This document shows positions 51,249 to 59,843 of a stretch of 64,000 nucleotides of DNA, one piece after another. Position numbers and translations under genes: made by a program. A model generated the notes under the pieces. The model did not search any database, was not told where the DNA came from, and saw nothing but the letters and a program-made list of their open reading frames with translations. Source of the stretch: Bacteroidota bacterium (lineage in GTDB: Bacteria > Bacteroidota > Bacteroidia > Chitinophagales > Chitinophagaceae); assembly GCA_023423405.1 (NCBI GenBank), contig JAFAFR010000008.1, forward strand, positions 310,001-374,000, written 5' to 3'. Positions within the stretch are counted from its first letter, which is position 1. The number at the start of each line of letters is the position of its first letter.

Positions 51249-52415
51249 CTATTCTCCGAGTAGCTGCCAGCTTTTCACTTTATAATTGCTGCGCGACTGG
51301 TCTTTGGTGCCGCCGTAAATAAGTGTTTTGGAAACAGGTTGAGGTGCCGCGAATGTTTCGAATTTGTCCAATCCCTTAAACAGGTCGGTGCTTATCGTTT
51401 CAGTAGCCTTGATTTCAAAAGCATCAAACCCTTCGGCTGTTTTAACCAATGCGTCTATCTCATTTGCATTGCTGTCCTGCCAGAAATAGTACTGCTTATG
51501 CTGGTAACGATGGTCATTCATTTTCTGCAATTCCGCTATTACCATATTTTCAAAGATGTTTCCTTTTTGACGGTTCTGTTTTAACTGGCTGCCCGACTGA
51601 ATACCCAACAGGTGACACAGCAAACCAGTATCGTAGAAGTATAACTTGGGGCTTTTCAATAAACGTTTTCCAAAGTTTTCATAATAAGGGTAGAGCCGAA
51701 AGATAAGGTAGCTGCTTTCCAGGGTAGACAACCATGCTTTTGCTGTGGAATTCGCAATGTTGCAGTCATTTGCCAGGGCACTGGTGTTCAGCAATTGACC
51801 GGCGCGGCCGGCACAAACACGTAAGAAAGTTTGAAAACTCTGCTTGTCTTTTATATTCAGTATTTCTGATACGTCCCGTTCCACATAGGTCTGCAGGTAG
51901 TTGGAATAAAAAACGGCCGGTTGGATATCGCGGTCATATATAGCGGGATAAAATCCCCAGGCGGCTGTATTGGCATAATCGCTGGGTAATAGATCATGTT
52001 GTTTGAGTTCATATACATCCAGGGGTAATAAACGGAACAATGCTACCCGGCCTGCAAGGCTTTGGGTAATATTTTGCATTAAATGGAAATTCTGAGACCC
52101 GGACAAAACGAACTGTCCCATTATGCCACTGTTGTCCACCCTGGTTTGAATATAGGAAAAGAGTGCCGGTGCGCGTTGGGCTTCATCGAAAATAGCGTGC
52201 TGGTTATATTGATTCAGAAAGCCCACCGGGTCGCTCGTGGCAAATGCCAGCATATCCGGGTCTTCCAGCGAAACGTACTGATATCCCTTAAAAAGCGATT
52301 TCAACAAAGTGGTTTTGCCCGATTGTCGCGGACCGGTTACCGCAATAACGGGAAATTTATTGCGCTGAGCAATTATCTGATTAGATAATTGCCTGTGTAT
52401 CAGCTTTCTAAGCAT
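51249..52415 (-). CDS. AAA ATPase with DUF4143 domain (second copy)
   Basis: 388 residues, same family as the gene at 4179-5339 but well diverged. Walker A is TGPRQSGKTTL (Lys34), Walker B AIFDEAQRAP, sensor VLSGSQNFHLM, then YVERDVSEILNIKD. A winged helix follows (SALANDCNIANSTAKAWLST), then a C-terminal nuclease-like strand set (EIDALVKTAEGFDAFEIKAT). Codon use is more AT-rich than in the neighbouring housekeeping genes, which suggests acquisition. It inserts between the acyl-CoA dehydrogenase terminator and the clpX unit. The region over and before its start codon is a 23-bp tandem repeat array. Confidence 0.9.
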   Translation of the reverse strand: MLRKLIHRQLSNQIIAQRNKFPVIAVTGPRQSGKTTLLKSLFKGYQYVSLEDPDMLAFATSDPVGFLNQYNQHAIFDEAQRAPALFSYIQTRVDNSGIMGQFVLSGSQNFHLMQNITQSLAGRVALFRLLPLDVYELKQHDLLPSDYANTAAWGFYPAIYDRDIQPAVFYSNYLQTYVERDVSEILNIKDKQSFQTFLRVCAGRAGQLLNTSALANDCNIANSTAKAWLSTLESSYLIFRLYPYYENFGKRLLKSPKLYFYDTGLLCHLLGIQSGSQLKQNRQKGNIFENMVIAELQKMNDHRYQHKQYYFWQDSNANEIDALVKTAEGFDAFEIKATETISTDLFKGLDKFETFAAPQPVSKTLIYGGTKDQSRSNYKVKSWQLLGE

Positions 52416-52436
52416 TTATATAGTAGCTTATCTACA

Positions 52437-52551
52437 AATATACATAAGTTCTACCTATAAAATTACATAATAGTAACTTATAAAATTACATAAGTGCTAC
52501 TTGCTAAATTACATAAATCCAACTTGCATATTTGCATAGATGCTCAACCGG
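52437..52551. repeat. 23-bp tandem repeat array upstream of the DUF4143 ATPase
   Basis: Four units of exactly 23 bp (52437, 52460, 52483 and 52506) and a fifth worn unit (52529) share the pattern AAATTACATAAGTNCTACTT; the ACATAA core recurs at 52442, 52465, 52488 and 52511, then GCATAG at 52534. A further degenerate unit (52414-52436) overlaps the ATPase start codon. The array fills the gap between the ATPase gene and the small gene at 52558. Confidence 0.85.
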
Positions 52552-52557
52552 ACACTG

Positions 52558-52743
52558 TTAGTCCAGGTAGTCTTCCTCTGCATCCTTGGGACCGTACTTG
52601 TCGAAGAGTTTGTCAATGGCGCCGCCAAATATGGGAAACTTCTCCTTGGCGAAATTCTTGATCACCTCAATGGCTTTATAAGCCTGTTCTTCGGTCAGGC
52701 CCTCTGCTTTCAGGCGGTCGATCAGTTCTTTCATATCAGGCAA
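52558..52743 (-). CDS. Small conserved hypothetical protein following clpX
   Basis: 61 residues (MPDMKELIDRLKAEGLTEEQ and AYKAIEVIKNFAKEKFPI, then an Asp/Glu-rich end). The sequence is helical and amphipathic, with no motif I can name. It overlaps the end of clpX by 8 bp, so it is probably translated with it. It might be an adaptor or a small regulator of ClpXP, but only position supports this. The 23-bp repeat array begins right after its stop codon. Confidence 0.7.
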   Translation of the reverse strand: MPDMKELIDRLKAEGLTEEQAYKAIEVIKNFAKEKFPIFGGAIDKLFDKYGPKDAEEDYLD

Positions 52744-53968
52744 CTTTCAGCAGGCTCATTTTGCTCTTGTCGAACTTCTTCTCCGCATAATCGAGCGTGA
52801 GATGGAATTTGGTTTCCTTGCTTGAGGGCAGTTCAAACATGGCATCGGTAAGGATACTTTCGCAGATGGAACGCAGCCCGCGCGCACCCAGTTTGTATTC
52901 CATGGCTTTCGCCACCATGAAGTCCATTACTTCCTGGTCAATGGTCAGTTCAATGCCTTCGATCTCGAACAGTTTCTTATACTGTTTGATGAGTGCATTT
53001 TTGGGTTCGGTAAGAATAGACCGGAGCGTGGCGGCGTCCAGCGGGTTGAGATAGGTTACCACCGGCAAACGTCCCAGCAGTTCGGGGATCAGGCCAAAAT
53101 GTTTGAGGTCCTGCGCATTCACATATTGCAGCAGGTTTTTCTTGGCGGCTTCCTGGTGTTCCTTGTTCACATTGAACCCGATGGCATTGGTGTTCACGCG
53201 GCGCGCGATCAGTTTGTCTACGCCGTCGAATGCACCACCGCAGATAAAGAGAATGTTCTGCGTGTTGATCTTAATGAGTTTTTGTTCGGGGTGCTTGCGA
53301 CCGCCCTGCGGAGGAACCAGTACATCCGTTCCTTCCAGGAGCTTGAGCAGGCCCTGCTGCACGCCCTCCCCGCTTACATCACGGGTGATGGAGGGGTTGT
53401 CTCCCTTGCGGGCGATCTTGTCGATCTCATCGATGTACACAATGCCCCTTTCCGCGGCTGCAACATCGTAATTGCATACCTGCAGCAGGCGGGTGAGAAT
53501 GCTTTCCACATCTTCGCCTACGTAACCCGCTTCGGTGAATACCGTGGCATCCACAATGGCAAAGGGAACATTCAGCAATTTTGCAATGGTTTTGGCCAGC
53601 AGGGTTTTACCCGTACCGGTTTCACCCACCATTACGATATTGCTTTTTTCAATCTCGATATCTCCTTCGGAAACTTTCTGTTGCAAACGCTTGTAGTGAT
53701 TGTACACGGCTACGGACATCACCTTTTTGGCGTCATCCTGGCCGATCACATATTCATCGAGGAAACGTTTGATCTCAATTGGTTTCTTAACGGTCAGTTT
53801 AAATCCGCCGCCGGCCGTTTCCGACCGGGTCAGCAGTTCCTGCTCAATGATCTCACGGGCATGTTCCACACAGTTCTCACAAATGTGTCCATCCTGCCCT
53901 GCAATCAGGATTTTTACTTCATCCCGGCTGCGCCCGCAGAAAGAGCAGTGTAAAGTATTTTTAGCCAT
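52736..53968 (-). CDS. clpX: ATP-dependent Clp protease ATP-binding subunit ClpX
   Basis: 410 residues. Hexameric unfoldase that feeds substrates to ClpP. The zinc-binding domain has four Cys (8, 11, 30 and 33: CSFC, CENC). The AAA domain has Walker A GETGTGKTLL, Walker B IVYIDEIDKIA, the pore loop GYVGEDVES, RKGDNPSITRDVSGEGVQQ (RKH-loop-like region), and sensor 2 GARGLRSICE. The IGF-type loop that docks on ClpP is partly visible (IARRVNTNAIGF is in its usual neighbourhood). It is encoded after two clpP genes, with its own -7 element and a terminator before it. Confidence 0.97.
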   Translation of the reverse strand: MAKNTLHCSFCGRSRDEVKILIAGQDGHICENCVEHAREIIEQELLTRSETAGGGFKLTVKKPIEIKRFLDEYVIGQDDAKKVMSVAVYNHYKRLQQKVSEGDIEIEKSNIVMVGETGTGKTLLAKTIAKLLNVPFAIVDATVFTEAGYVGEDVESILTRLLQVCNYDVAAAERGIVYIDEIDKIARKGDNPSITRDVSGEGVQQGLLKLLEGTDVLVPPQGGRKHPEQKLIKINTQNILFICGGAFDGVDKLIARRVNTNAIGFNVNKEHQEAAKKNLLQYVNAQDLKHFGLIPELLGRLPVVTYLNPLDAATLRSILTEPKNALIKQYKKLFEIEGIELTIDQEVMDFMVAKAMEYKLGARGLRSICESILTDAMFELPSSKETKFHLTLDYAEKKFDKSKMSLLKVA

Positions 53969-53988
53969 ACGCGCTGTTGCTTGTTTGC

Positions 53989-53996
53989 AAAGATAA
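53989..53996 (-). promoter_or_regulatory. -7 element for clpX
   Basis: TATCTTTG on the minus strand is an exact match, 20 bp before the clpX start, directly after the terminator of the clpP pair. Confidence 0.5.
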
Positions 53997-54017
53997 AAAA
54001 CCGTTCCATAGGAACGG
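53996..54017 (-). terminator. Terminator between clpP and clpX
   Basis: On the minus strand CCGTTCC, a 3-nt loop and GGAACGG (54017 down to 54001) are followed by five T. This separates the clpP transcript from clpX, at least in part. Confidence 0.75.
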
Positions 54018-54077
54018 AACGGTCATTTACGTTGTTTTATTACGAAGTTTCCGTGGAACAACCCTATTTGCCCCTTC

Positions 54078-54704
54078 TCAGATCTTCTCGATCAGGCCAT
54101 CCACGATGCCATAAGCCAGGGCATCTTTTGCGTCCATCCAGTAATCACGGTCAAAATCCTTCATGATCTGGGCCATAGTTTTGCCGCAATTTTCGGCTAA
54201 TATCCTGGCTCCCAGTTCTTTAACCCGTTTGGTCTGGATTGCCTGGATCTCAAGGTCTGCGCTCACGCCCTGCATATATCCTCCCAGGCTGGGCTGGTGG
54301 ATCATCACTTCTCCGTGTGGATAAATGAAACGCCGGCCTTTTACGCCACCGCTGAGCAAAATCGACCCCATAGAGGCCGCCAGGCCCATACAGATGGTGC
54401 TCACCGGGCTTTTCAGCATGCGCATGGTATCATAGATCACCATGCCGCTGGTTACCACACCGCCCGGGCTGTTGATGTAAAATTTAATTTCCTTGCCGGA
54501 ATCGTCTGCATCGAGCAGCAGCATTTTGGTCACCACTTCGCGGGCCGATTTGTCTTCCACCGGTCCCCAGAGATGTACCGCACGCTGGTCGAAGAAATAT
54601 TTTTCGAGCTTTTTGTTGAGCATCATCAGATCGTCGCGCTTGTCTTCCGGTTGTTTTTCTTCCTCGTCGTCCATCCGGAATGTTTTATATCTGGCGTGTA
54701 ACAT
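54078..54704 (-). CDS. clpP: ATP-dependent Clp protease proteolytic subunit (copy 2)
   Basis: 208 residues. Serine peptidase core of the Clp machine, with Ser111 (GLAASMGSILL), His136 (EVMIHQPSLGG) and an Asp near 183 (MKDFDRDYW). The N-terminus is longer and more charged (MDDEEEKQPEDKRDD) than in the classical subunit and could start at residue 11. It follows the other clpP after 20 bp. Two ClpP paralogues in one unit may form a mixed two-ring complex, as known in some bacteria, but that cannot be told from sequence. Confidence 0.94.
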   Translation of the reverse strand: MLHARYKTFRMDDEEEKQPEDKRDDLMMLNKKLEKYFFDQRAVHLWGPVEDKSAREVVTKMLLLDADDSGKEIKFYINSPGGVVTSGMVIYDTMRMLKSPVSTICMGLAASMGSILLSGGVKGRRFIYPHGEVMIHQPSLGGYMQGVSADLEIQAIQTKRVKELGARILAENCGKTMAQIMKDFDRDYWMDAKDALAYGIVDGLIEKI

Positions 54705-54724
54705 GTGTAATGATTTTTTAATTC

Positions 54725-55411
54725 TTAGTCCCTGTTTTCTTTGCGGGGGTTCACCAGCAATACCTCATCCACCAATCCATATTCCTTGGCTTCGGTGGAA
54801 GTGAGCCAGTAATCGCGGTCGCAGTCTTTTTCCACCTGCTTGATCGGTTTGCCGGTATGGTGCGAAATGATCTCGTACAGTTCTCTCTTCAGCTTGCGGA
54901 TCTCGTTCACCGTGATTTCCACGTCGGAGGCCTGGCCGCCAATGGCGCCGCTGGGCTGGTGCATCATGATGCGGCTGTGGCGCAGGGCGGTCCTTTTGCC
55001 CTTGGTGCCCGAACACATCAGTACGGCGCCCATGGAAGCGGCCATGCCAATGCAGATGGTAGCCACATCGGGCGTGATGTATTGCAGGGTATCGTACATG
55101 CCCAGGCCGGCGTATACGCTGCCACCCGGGCAGTTGATGTACATCTGTATGTCGCGGGTACGGTCGGTGCTTTCCAGGAAGAGGAGCTGCGCAGTGATGA
55201 TATTGGCCACTTCATCGTTGATAGGATAACCCAGGAAAATGATCCGGTCCATCATCAGGCGGCTGTACACGTCCATGACAGCAATGTTCATGGGCCTTTC
55301 CTCGATGATATTGGGCGTGAGGTTGGTAACTAAATGCTTCTGGTAATCGTGCAGGGTCAGGCTCGAGAGTCCCCGGTGCTTGACCGCATATTTTTCAAAT
55401 TCTGATGCCAT
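54725..55411 (-). CDS. clpP: ATP-dependent Clp protease proteolytic subunit (copy 1)
   Basis: 228 residues from the Met at 55411 (MASEFEKYAVKHRGLSSLTL); an earlier Met at 55444 gives an unlikely prefix. Catalytic Ser126 (GMAASMGAVLM), His151 (IMMHQPSGAIGG) and an Asp near 195 (VEKDCDRDYW) are all in place. The N-terminal extension before NIAVMDVYSRLMMDRIIFLG is about 40 residues, typical of Bacteroidota ClpP and perhaps processed. It is the first of two clpP genes in a row. Confidence 0.95.
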   Translation of the reverse strand: MASEFEKYAVKHRGLSSLTLHDYQKHLVTNLTPNIIEERPMNIAVMDVYSRLMMDRIIFLGYPINDEVANIITAQLLFLESTDRTRDIQMYINCPGGSVYAGLGMYDTLQYITPDVATICIGMAASMGAVLMCSGTKGKRTALRHSRIMMHQPSGAIGGQASDVEITVNEIRKLKRELYEIISHHTGKPIKQVEKDCDRDYWLTSTEAKEYGLVDEVLLVNPRKENRD

Positions 55412-55500
55412 GTGTCCGGGATATTTTGTTAAAAATAGGTACAAGTGAGAAGCAAATACCTTTCCAATTGAAAATCATGACAAATCAGCAGGAAAATGGC

Positions 55501-55538
55501 AAAAAAAAGCTGTCCCGGTGTGTATCGGGACAGCTTTT
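55501..55538 (-). terminator. Terminator after trigger factor gene
   Basis: A 13-bp perfect stem (55505-55517 with 55526-55538, 8-nt loop) with a T run on the minus strand (A run at 55501-55508) lies about 20 bp after the tig stop codon. The symmetrical A/T flanks could let it work for both strands, but no plus-strand gene precedes it. Confidence 0.92.
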
Positions 55539-55556
55539 CTGAAGGGGGCCTCCGTT

Positions 55557-56942
55557 TTAGTGGTGGTGATGGTGTTCTGCCTGCATTTTCTGGAAGGCTT
55601 CCAGGGAAATCGGCTTTTCATCGCGACCCACCAGGCTTTCAGCGAGACCAAATATCTTATCGGTCTGGATCCGGCGGAAGCTGTCTTCCACAAATTTCCG
55701 GTCCTTCATCATGCGCTCCACATAATCGCTCACCCAGGGCTGTTCCAGGTCGGGCTGGCCCATATTCATATTACCCATATAGCTGAAAAGCTGAGCCTTT
55801 GCAAAGGCGCGCAGGTCTTCGGGTAACACTTCAATATTGTTTTCTTTCACCAACTGGTCCACGATCAGCGTCCACTTCAGTGAATTGGAGAAAGAAGGGT
55901 ATTCTCTTTCTGCTTCCTCAGCAGATTTTGCATTTTCACCGCCGCTCTGGATCCAGCGCTTGAGGAAGGTTTCGGGGAAAGAAATCGTGGTATCGTCAAG
56001 GAGGTAGTGGTATATGCCATCGTACAGTTGGTTGCGGCTTTGTGCGTCCAACTGGGTTTGTATATCAGCGGCAATGGCATCGCGCAGGCCGGCTTCGTCG
56101 GCAATGTCCATTCCCGGGAAAACGGTTTTGAAGAAGTTCTCATCGAGGGCTGCTTTTTCTACCAGTCCGAGTTTGGTGATGTTAACGCGGAAAGGGCGTT
56201 CGGCATCGGCTGCGTTGTCTTTGCCCAGTCCCAGGTCGCCGAGGATCCATTCCATTTCTTTGGGTTCAAATGCCGTGGCCAGGTTGGTGTCGAAGCTGTC
56301 GCCGGCTTTTTTACCGATCAGGCCCGGGCGGAAACTTTCCGCGAAATATTTCACCAGCAGGCTGTTGTCTTTTACAATACCATCTTCCAGGGGATTGCCG
56401 GCAGCGTCGAGTTCGGTGAAAGTGACATTCAGTACGTTGTCGTCGCTGGTAACGGTTGCGGGTTCTGACATGTTGCCATGACGAAGCTGGAGGCGGTTCA
56501 ATTCTTCGTCGATCATGGCAGGCGTTACCTCGATCTTATAGTAAGGAAGTTTGGCAGATTTCAGGTCGGCCACGTTGAAATCGGGTTTCAGGCCAACTTC
56601 AAACGCAAAAGCGTATTCGTCGGGGCTATTGAAATCGAGCTGGCGCGAATCGTTTTCGGGCATCGGCAGGGGCTGTGCAAAGATCTCCAGCTTTTCATTC
56701 ACCATATAATTGCTCAGTTGCTTTTCAACAGAGCGGAGCACTTCGTCCACAAATACGTTCTGGCCGTGCATTTTACGGATCAGGCCGGCGGGCACCATGC
56801 CTTTTCTGAAACCAGGGATATTCGCCTGCTTGCTGTAATTCTTAAGCGCTTTTTCGAAGGATGGCAGGTAGTCTTCCTTTGCCAGTTTTACGGTGATCTT
56901 GTCGTTCAAGAGACCAATGTTCTCCCTCGTAACAGTTGCCAT
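55557..56942 (-). CDS. tig: Trigger factor
   Basis: 461 residues. Ribosome-bound chaperone for emerging polypeptides. The N-terminal ribosome-binding domain carries the signature IPGFRKGMVPAGLIRK (the GFRxGxxP loop, about residues 40-55). A degenerate PPIase-like middle part and a long helical C-terminal arm (ETFLKRWIQSGGENAKSAEE) follow. The protein ends in AEHHHHH, a natural run of five histidines. A TACCTTTG promoter element is 40 bp upstream and a terminator follows. It is placed before the clpP and clpX genes in the same order as in many bacteria. Confidence 0.94.
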   Translation of the reverse strand: MATVTRENIGLLNDKITVKLAKEDYLPSFEKALKNYSKQANIPGFRKGMVPAGLIRKMHGQNVFVDEVLRSVEKQLSNYMVNEKLEIFAQPLPMPENDSRQLDFNSPDEYAFAFEVGLKPDFNVADLKSAKLPYYKIEVTPAMIDEELNRLQLRHGNMSEPATVTSDDNVLNVTFTELDAAGNPLEDGIVKDNSLLVKYFAESFRPGLIGKKAGDSFDTNLATAFEPKEMEWILGDLGLGKDNAADAERPFRVNITKLGLVEKAALDENFFKTVFPGMDIADEAGLRDAIAADIQTQLDAQSRNQLYDGIYHYLLDDTTISFPETFLKRWIQSGGENAKSAEEAEREYPSFSNSLKWTLIVDQLVKENNIEVLPEDLRAFAKAQLFSYMGNMNMGQPDLEQPWVSDYVERMMKDRKFVEDSFRRIQTDKIFGLAESLVGRDEKPISLEAFQKMQAEHHHHH

Positions 56943-56982
56943 ACGATGCTGTTTAAATTATAATGAAACTAAAATTGGGGGG

Positions 56983-56990
56983 CAAAGGTA
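56983..56990 (-). promoter_or_regulatory. -7 element for tig
   Basis: TACCTTTG on the minus strand, followed by C, is an exact match 40 bp before the start codon. No TTG is seen at the -33 spacing. Confidence 0.55.
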
Positions 56991-57058
56991 CAAAAAGCTT
57001 TGCGCTTTGCACCTGAAAACTGGTTCCCTAACAACATCGATGGATAAGCTATTGTAAA

Positions 57059-57886
57059 TCAATCTTTATCCTGCAATACCAGCAGGGGGATATCGGCCCG
57101 ATACACCATTTCGCGGGTATGGCTGCCGCTTACCAGTCTTTCCCACCAGGAATGGCGGTGGGCCACCATTACCAGCAACTGGCAGGGGTTGTCCTGCAGG
57201 AACTGGTGAAGGCCGGCTTCCACGGAATGGTTTTCCACCACATGGAATTTATGCGGTGTTTGCATCAGTTTCTGCGCCACCCGCACTTTTCCGCTCACCT
57301 GTTCGGCACTCATCACCGATCCCGTATCCTGTACGTGCACCACCTGGAGGATGGCTTCCGGGTGCAGGCGCATCCAGAATTGCAGCAGGCTGAGGCAGGC
57401 GAGGTTCATGGAATGGCTGAAATCGGTGGCATAACAGATATCCCTAAGCGCTGAATACGAATGGCCGTCGGGGATCACCAGCACCGGCAGGTGCGATTTT
57501 CGCATGACCGCTGCCGTTGTACTGCCGATGAGTTTGTCGATGCCTGTGGTTGCGCCGCGCATACCGGTCACGATCAGGTCGGCTTTTATTTCATTGGCCT
57601 GGTACACCACTTCATCGGCCGGCATGCCGATCACTACCAGGGCCTTCACCGGCCCGCCGGAAATGGCCTGCAGTTCGTCTGCAAAAGCGCGGGCCAGCTT
57701 CTCATTTTCCGCCTGTATTTCATCTACCGATACCATCACGTATGGCACTTCGCTCACGGGTGTGGGGAGCATGTACACATGGAGCAGGGTGATCTCGGCA
57801 CCCGCTTCCTTTGCAAGCGCTGCGGCATATATAGCTGCATTGCGCGAAGGCTGTGAAAAGTCGGTGGCAATAAGAATCGATTTCAT
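57059..57886 (-). CDS. Universal stress protein with two UspA domains
   Basis: 275 residues, two tandem Usp domains. The first has ILIATDFSQPSRNAAIYAAA and the ATP-binding GMRGATTGIDKLIGSTTAAV (GxxG-x9-GS/T pattern). The second has DICYATDFSHSMNLACLSLL and a shorter end, GSHTREMVYRADIPLLVL, that partly keeps the pattern. Such proteins respond to energy or envelope stress; the binding partner is unknown. It is the last gene of a four-gene unit headed by an ECF sigma factor, 29 bp after the preceding gene. Confidence 0.9.
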   Translation of the reverse strand: MKSILIATDFSQPSRNAAIYAAALAKEAGAEITLLHVYMLPTPVSEVPYVMVSVDEIQAENEKLARAFADELQAISGGPVKALVVIGMPADEVVYQANEIKADLIVTGMRGATTGIDKLIGSTTAAVMRKSHLPVLVIPDGHSYSALRDICYATDFSHSMNLACLSLLQFWMRLHPEAILQVVHVQDTGSVMSAEQVSGKVRVAQKLMQTPHKFHVVENHSVEAGLHQFLQDNPCQLLVMVAHRHSWWERLVSGSHTREMVYRADIPLLVLQDKD

Positions 57887-57915
57887 GTAGTGCAGTTTCT
57901 TACCATAAATGTAAA

Positions 57916-59025
57916 TCAGAAGCGCTGAACAATGCGCAAACCCGGACTCACACCCTGAAAGAAATCATGGAAATATAACAGGGGATCGATGGATGTTTTG
58001 TGCCAGTTGAACCTGCCGAAACTCAGGCGGAAACTGTTTTTTTCGTAAAAATCCCCGCTGCGGTGAATGAGGTACCCGAGGGACCCCACACCGGTGAAAG
58101 AAGCTTCCGCCTGCGGGTTTTTGTTCAGCACCGGCCCCTGGCCATACCCGAGGGTAAGGAAATCGTTGCGATACAACTGCAGCCGGTCCTTCTCATCTTT
58201 TGCAAAAAGAAACTGCGGCTCCCACAAAAGCGTTACCTCGTGTTTCCAGCCCCGGTTGAGGTTGCTGAACACCATGCCGGCGCCGACACCGAAGCCCGGC
58301 ACAAAATAATTCTTATAATTCTGCATGCTTACCTGCGCCGTCAGGAAAAGATAGTCGCGCGAATTATAAGCATTTGCAGTGGGCCGGTCGCCGGTGATGC
58401 TGTTGTCCTTCACCATCTTCCAGCCCAGGCCTTCTCCCCAGTTGTTTTTCCATTTGCTGTTTTTATTGGCAGCATAATATTCCAGCTTTTCGCCAATGCG
58501 CTCGTCGTGGTAAAGGTTGAGATCATCCAGGTTGTTCAGGGAGAATACGAATTCATAATAACGCGGGTACTGCGATTGGATCTTTTTTTCCCGGGGTTTC
58601 GGCGGATGGGGAATAACACCAATAATGCGCACGGTGTCCTGGCCGGTTTTCAGATCGGCGAGTTCGCGGTTCATGACCAGGTAGCTGGACTTCTCGGGCA
58701 ATGTTTTGCGGAAGCTGATCTTTTTCACGCCCATTCCATCGGTAAAGTGTTCGATATAATACCGTTCCACCGGATCGCCGAGCGAATCTTTCAGCAGTGC
58801 GAGATCAAGCTGGAAGCGGCGGATAAGGGAGTCGACATTTTTCAATCGTGGTATGTCGTTGACGTCGCTGAGGTAAACGGTTACGCTGTTGCCCTTGTCG
58901 AGGCTAAAGCGCACTTTATGCGCATAGTTATAATCGTTAGGAAGCTTAAAAGCGTCTTTTGACTGGGCAGTAAGGGCCTGGCTGGCGCTGCAGGCGAGCG
59001 CCAGGAAGAACAGGTATTTTTTCAT
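57916..59025 (-). CDS. Outer-membrane-like hypothetical protein
   Basis: 369 residues. Signal peptide (MKKYLFFLALACSASQALTA) and a C-terminal half with alternating polar/aromatic strands (YLFLTAQVSMQNYKNYFVPG, then FGVGAGMVFSNLNRG), ending in a terminal strand with Phe (LRIVQRF), as in outer membrane beta-barrels. The N-terminal half looks like a soluble periplasmic domain. It lies 6 bp downstream of the anti-sigma-like gene and probably belongs to the sigma operon. I cannot name a family. Confidence 0.6.
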   Translation of the reverse strand: MKKYLFFLALACSASQALTAQSKDAFKLPNDYNYAHKVRFSLDKGNSVTVYLSDVNDIPRLKNVDSLIRRFQLDLALLKDSLGDPVERYYIEHFTDGMGVKKISFRKTLPEKSSYLVMNRELADLKTGQDTVRIIGVIPHPPKPREKKIQSQYPRYYEFVFSLNNLDDLNLYHDERIGEKLEYYAANKNSKWKNNWGEGLGWKMVKDNSITGDRPTANAYNSRDYLFLTAQVSMQNYKNYFVPGFGVGAGMVFSNLNRGWKHEVTLLWEPQFLFAKDEKDRLQLYRNDFLTLGYGQGPVLNKNPQAEASFTGVGSLGYLIHRSGDFYEKNSFRLSFGRFNWHKTSIDPLLYFHDFFQGVSPGLRIVQRF

Positions 59026-59030
59026 GATGG

Positions 59031-59843
59031 TTAATTGTTCAGTTGAATGATCCAGCCCGCGGGTGCGGCCGTGCCGTTGCGGCTGCTTCCGGCGGTGCCG
59101 TAGAAGGGCAGTCGCCTTGGGTCGCGTGCCGGTTGCGTGGTGAGAAGTTCCTGGGGTGTCCGGATATCGTTGAGGTGAAAGACTTTTCTTTTCGGCGGCT
59201 GCAGGGGGTTGCGGGTCATTTGTTGCAGCAGGGAGTCGGGCACCGTGGCGGTTGGTTGCTGTGCGCCGGATGCGGGCGACAGGAGCGGTTGGCTGGGCGC
59301 AGGCCGGGAGGCGAGGGGGCGAAGGGGTTCGTTAGATGCGGGGCGGGCAAGGGGCTCAGTCTGTGATACTGGCGCTGGCTTTTTTTTGCCGGCTGTGCGC
59401 GATGCTGTTTTTTCCGGTACAATAGTTTCGGCTGAAATGTTTTCGTTTCGGTTGTTGGTACCAGTTAATTCGTCGTTTCCCGGTGCGGGCAGAACAGTGC
59501 CGGTTTCCCATCCGGCCGCCGACGGTGCAGGCTGCGGTACCGTGGTGCGAACCAGCGGCGTTTCGTGTTGCGTGGCTTCGCGGCTGCCGGTGTAGCGCCA
59601 ATAACTCAGCAGCAGAAGGATGGGCGCCAGCGCTGCAGCAATCGCGTAGAGGACCCGGCGCCGGCGTGGTTTTGGCGGGTGCAGTTTTTCCTGCAGGGCT
59701 TGCCAGCTTTCGGCGCGGCCGCCGGCGGTAAGACCCTGCTGTTCTGCATCGGCGGTGTCGCCTTCCCAGTTGCGGAGCCGGCTGCGCCAGGATCCTGGCG
59801 CCCGGTCCGCGCTGTTGTTATCGTGCCTGTTCACGGAGTCCAT
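59031..59843 (-). CDS. Membrane protein downstream of ECF sigma factor, possible anti-sigma factor
   Basis: 270 residues from the Met at 59843 (MDSVNRHDNNSADRAPGSWR); a longer frame overlaps the sigma gene heavily. A cytoplasmic N-terminus of about 60 residues (SRLRNWEGDTADAEQQ) is followed by an Arg cluster (PPKPRRRR), one membrane helix (VLYAIAAALAPILLLLSYWR) and a Pro/Ala/Thr-rich periplasmic part. The gene overlaps the sigma gene by 26 bp. One-helix topology, gene order and the WxALQEK segment in the cytoplasmic part are what an anti-sigma factor would show, but no zinc-binding HxxxCxxC motif is present. Role inferred from context. Confidence 0.6.
   Translation of the reverse strand: MDSVNRHDNNSADRAPGSWRSRLRNWEGDTADAEQQGLTAGGRAESWQALQEKLHPPKPRRRRVLYAIAAALAPILLLLSYWRYTGSREATQHETPLVRTTVPQPAPSAAGWETGTVLPAPGNDELTGTNNRNENISAETIVPEKTASRTAGKKKPAPVSQTEPLARPASNEPLRPLASRPAPSQPLLSPASGAQQPTATVPDSLLQQMTRNPLQPPKRKVFHLNDIRTPQELLTTQPARDPRRLPFYGTAGSSRNGTAAPAGWIIQLNN

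Noticed and set aside
52414..52551. The 23-bp array as a CRISPR
   Set aside because: The units are contiguous with no spacers, the sequence between cores is also conserved, and no cas genes are near.
55557..55580. The trigger factor His run as a vector or construct artefact
   Set aside because: The neighbouring genes and terminator are natural and there is no linker or vector sequence. Similar tails occur naturally.
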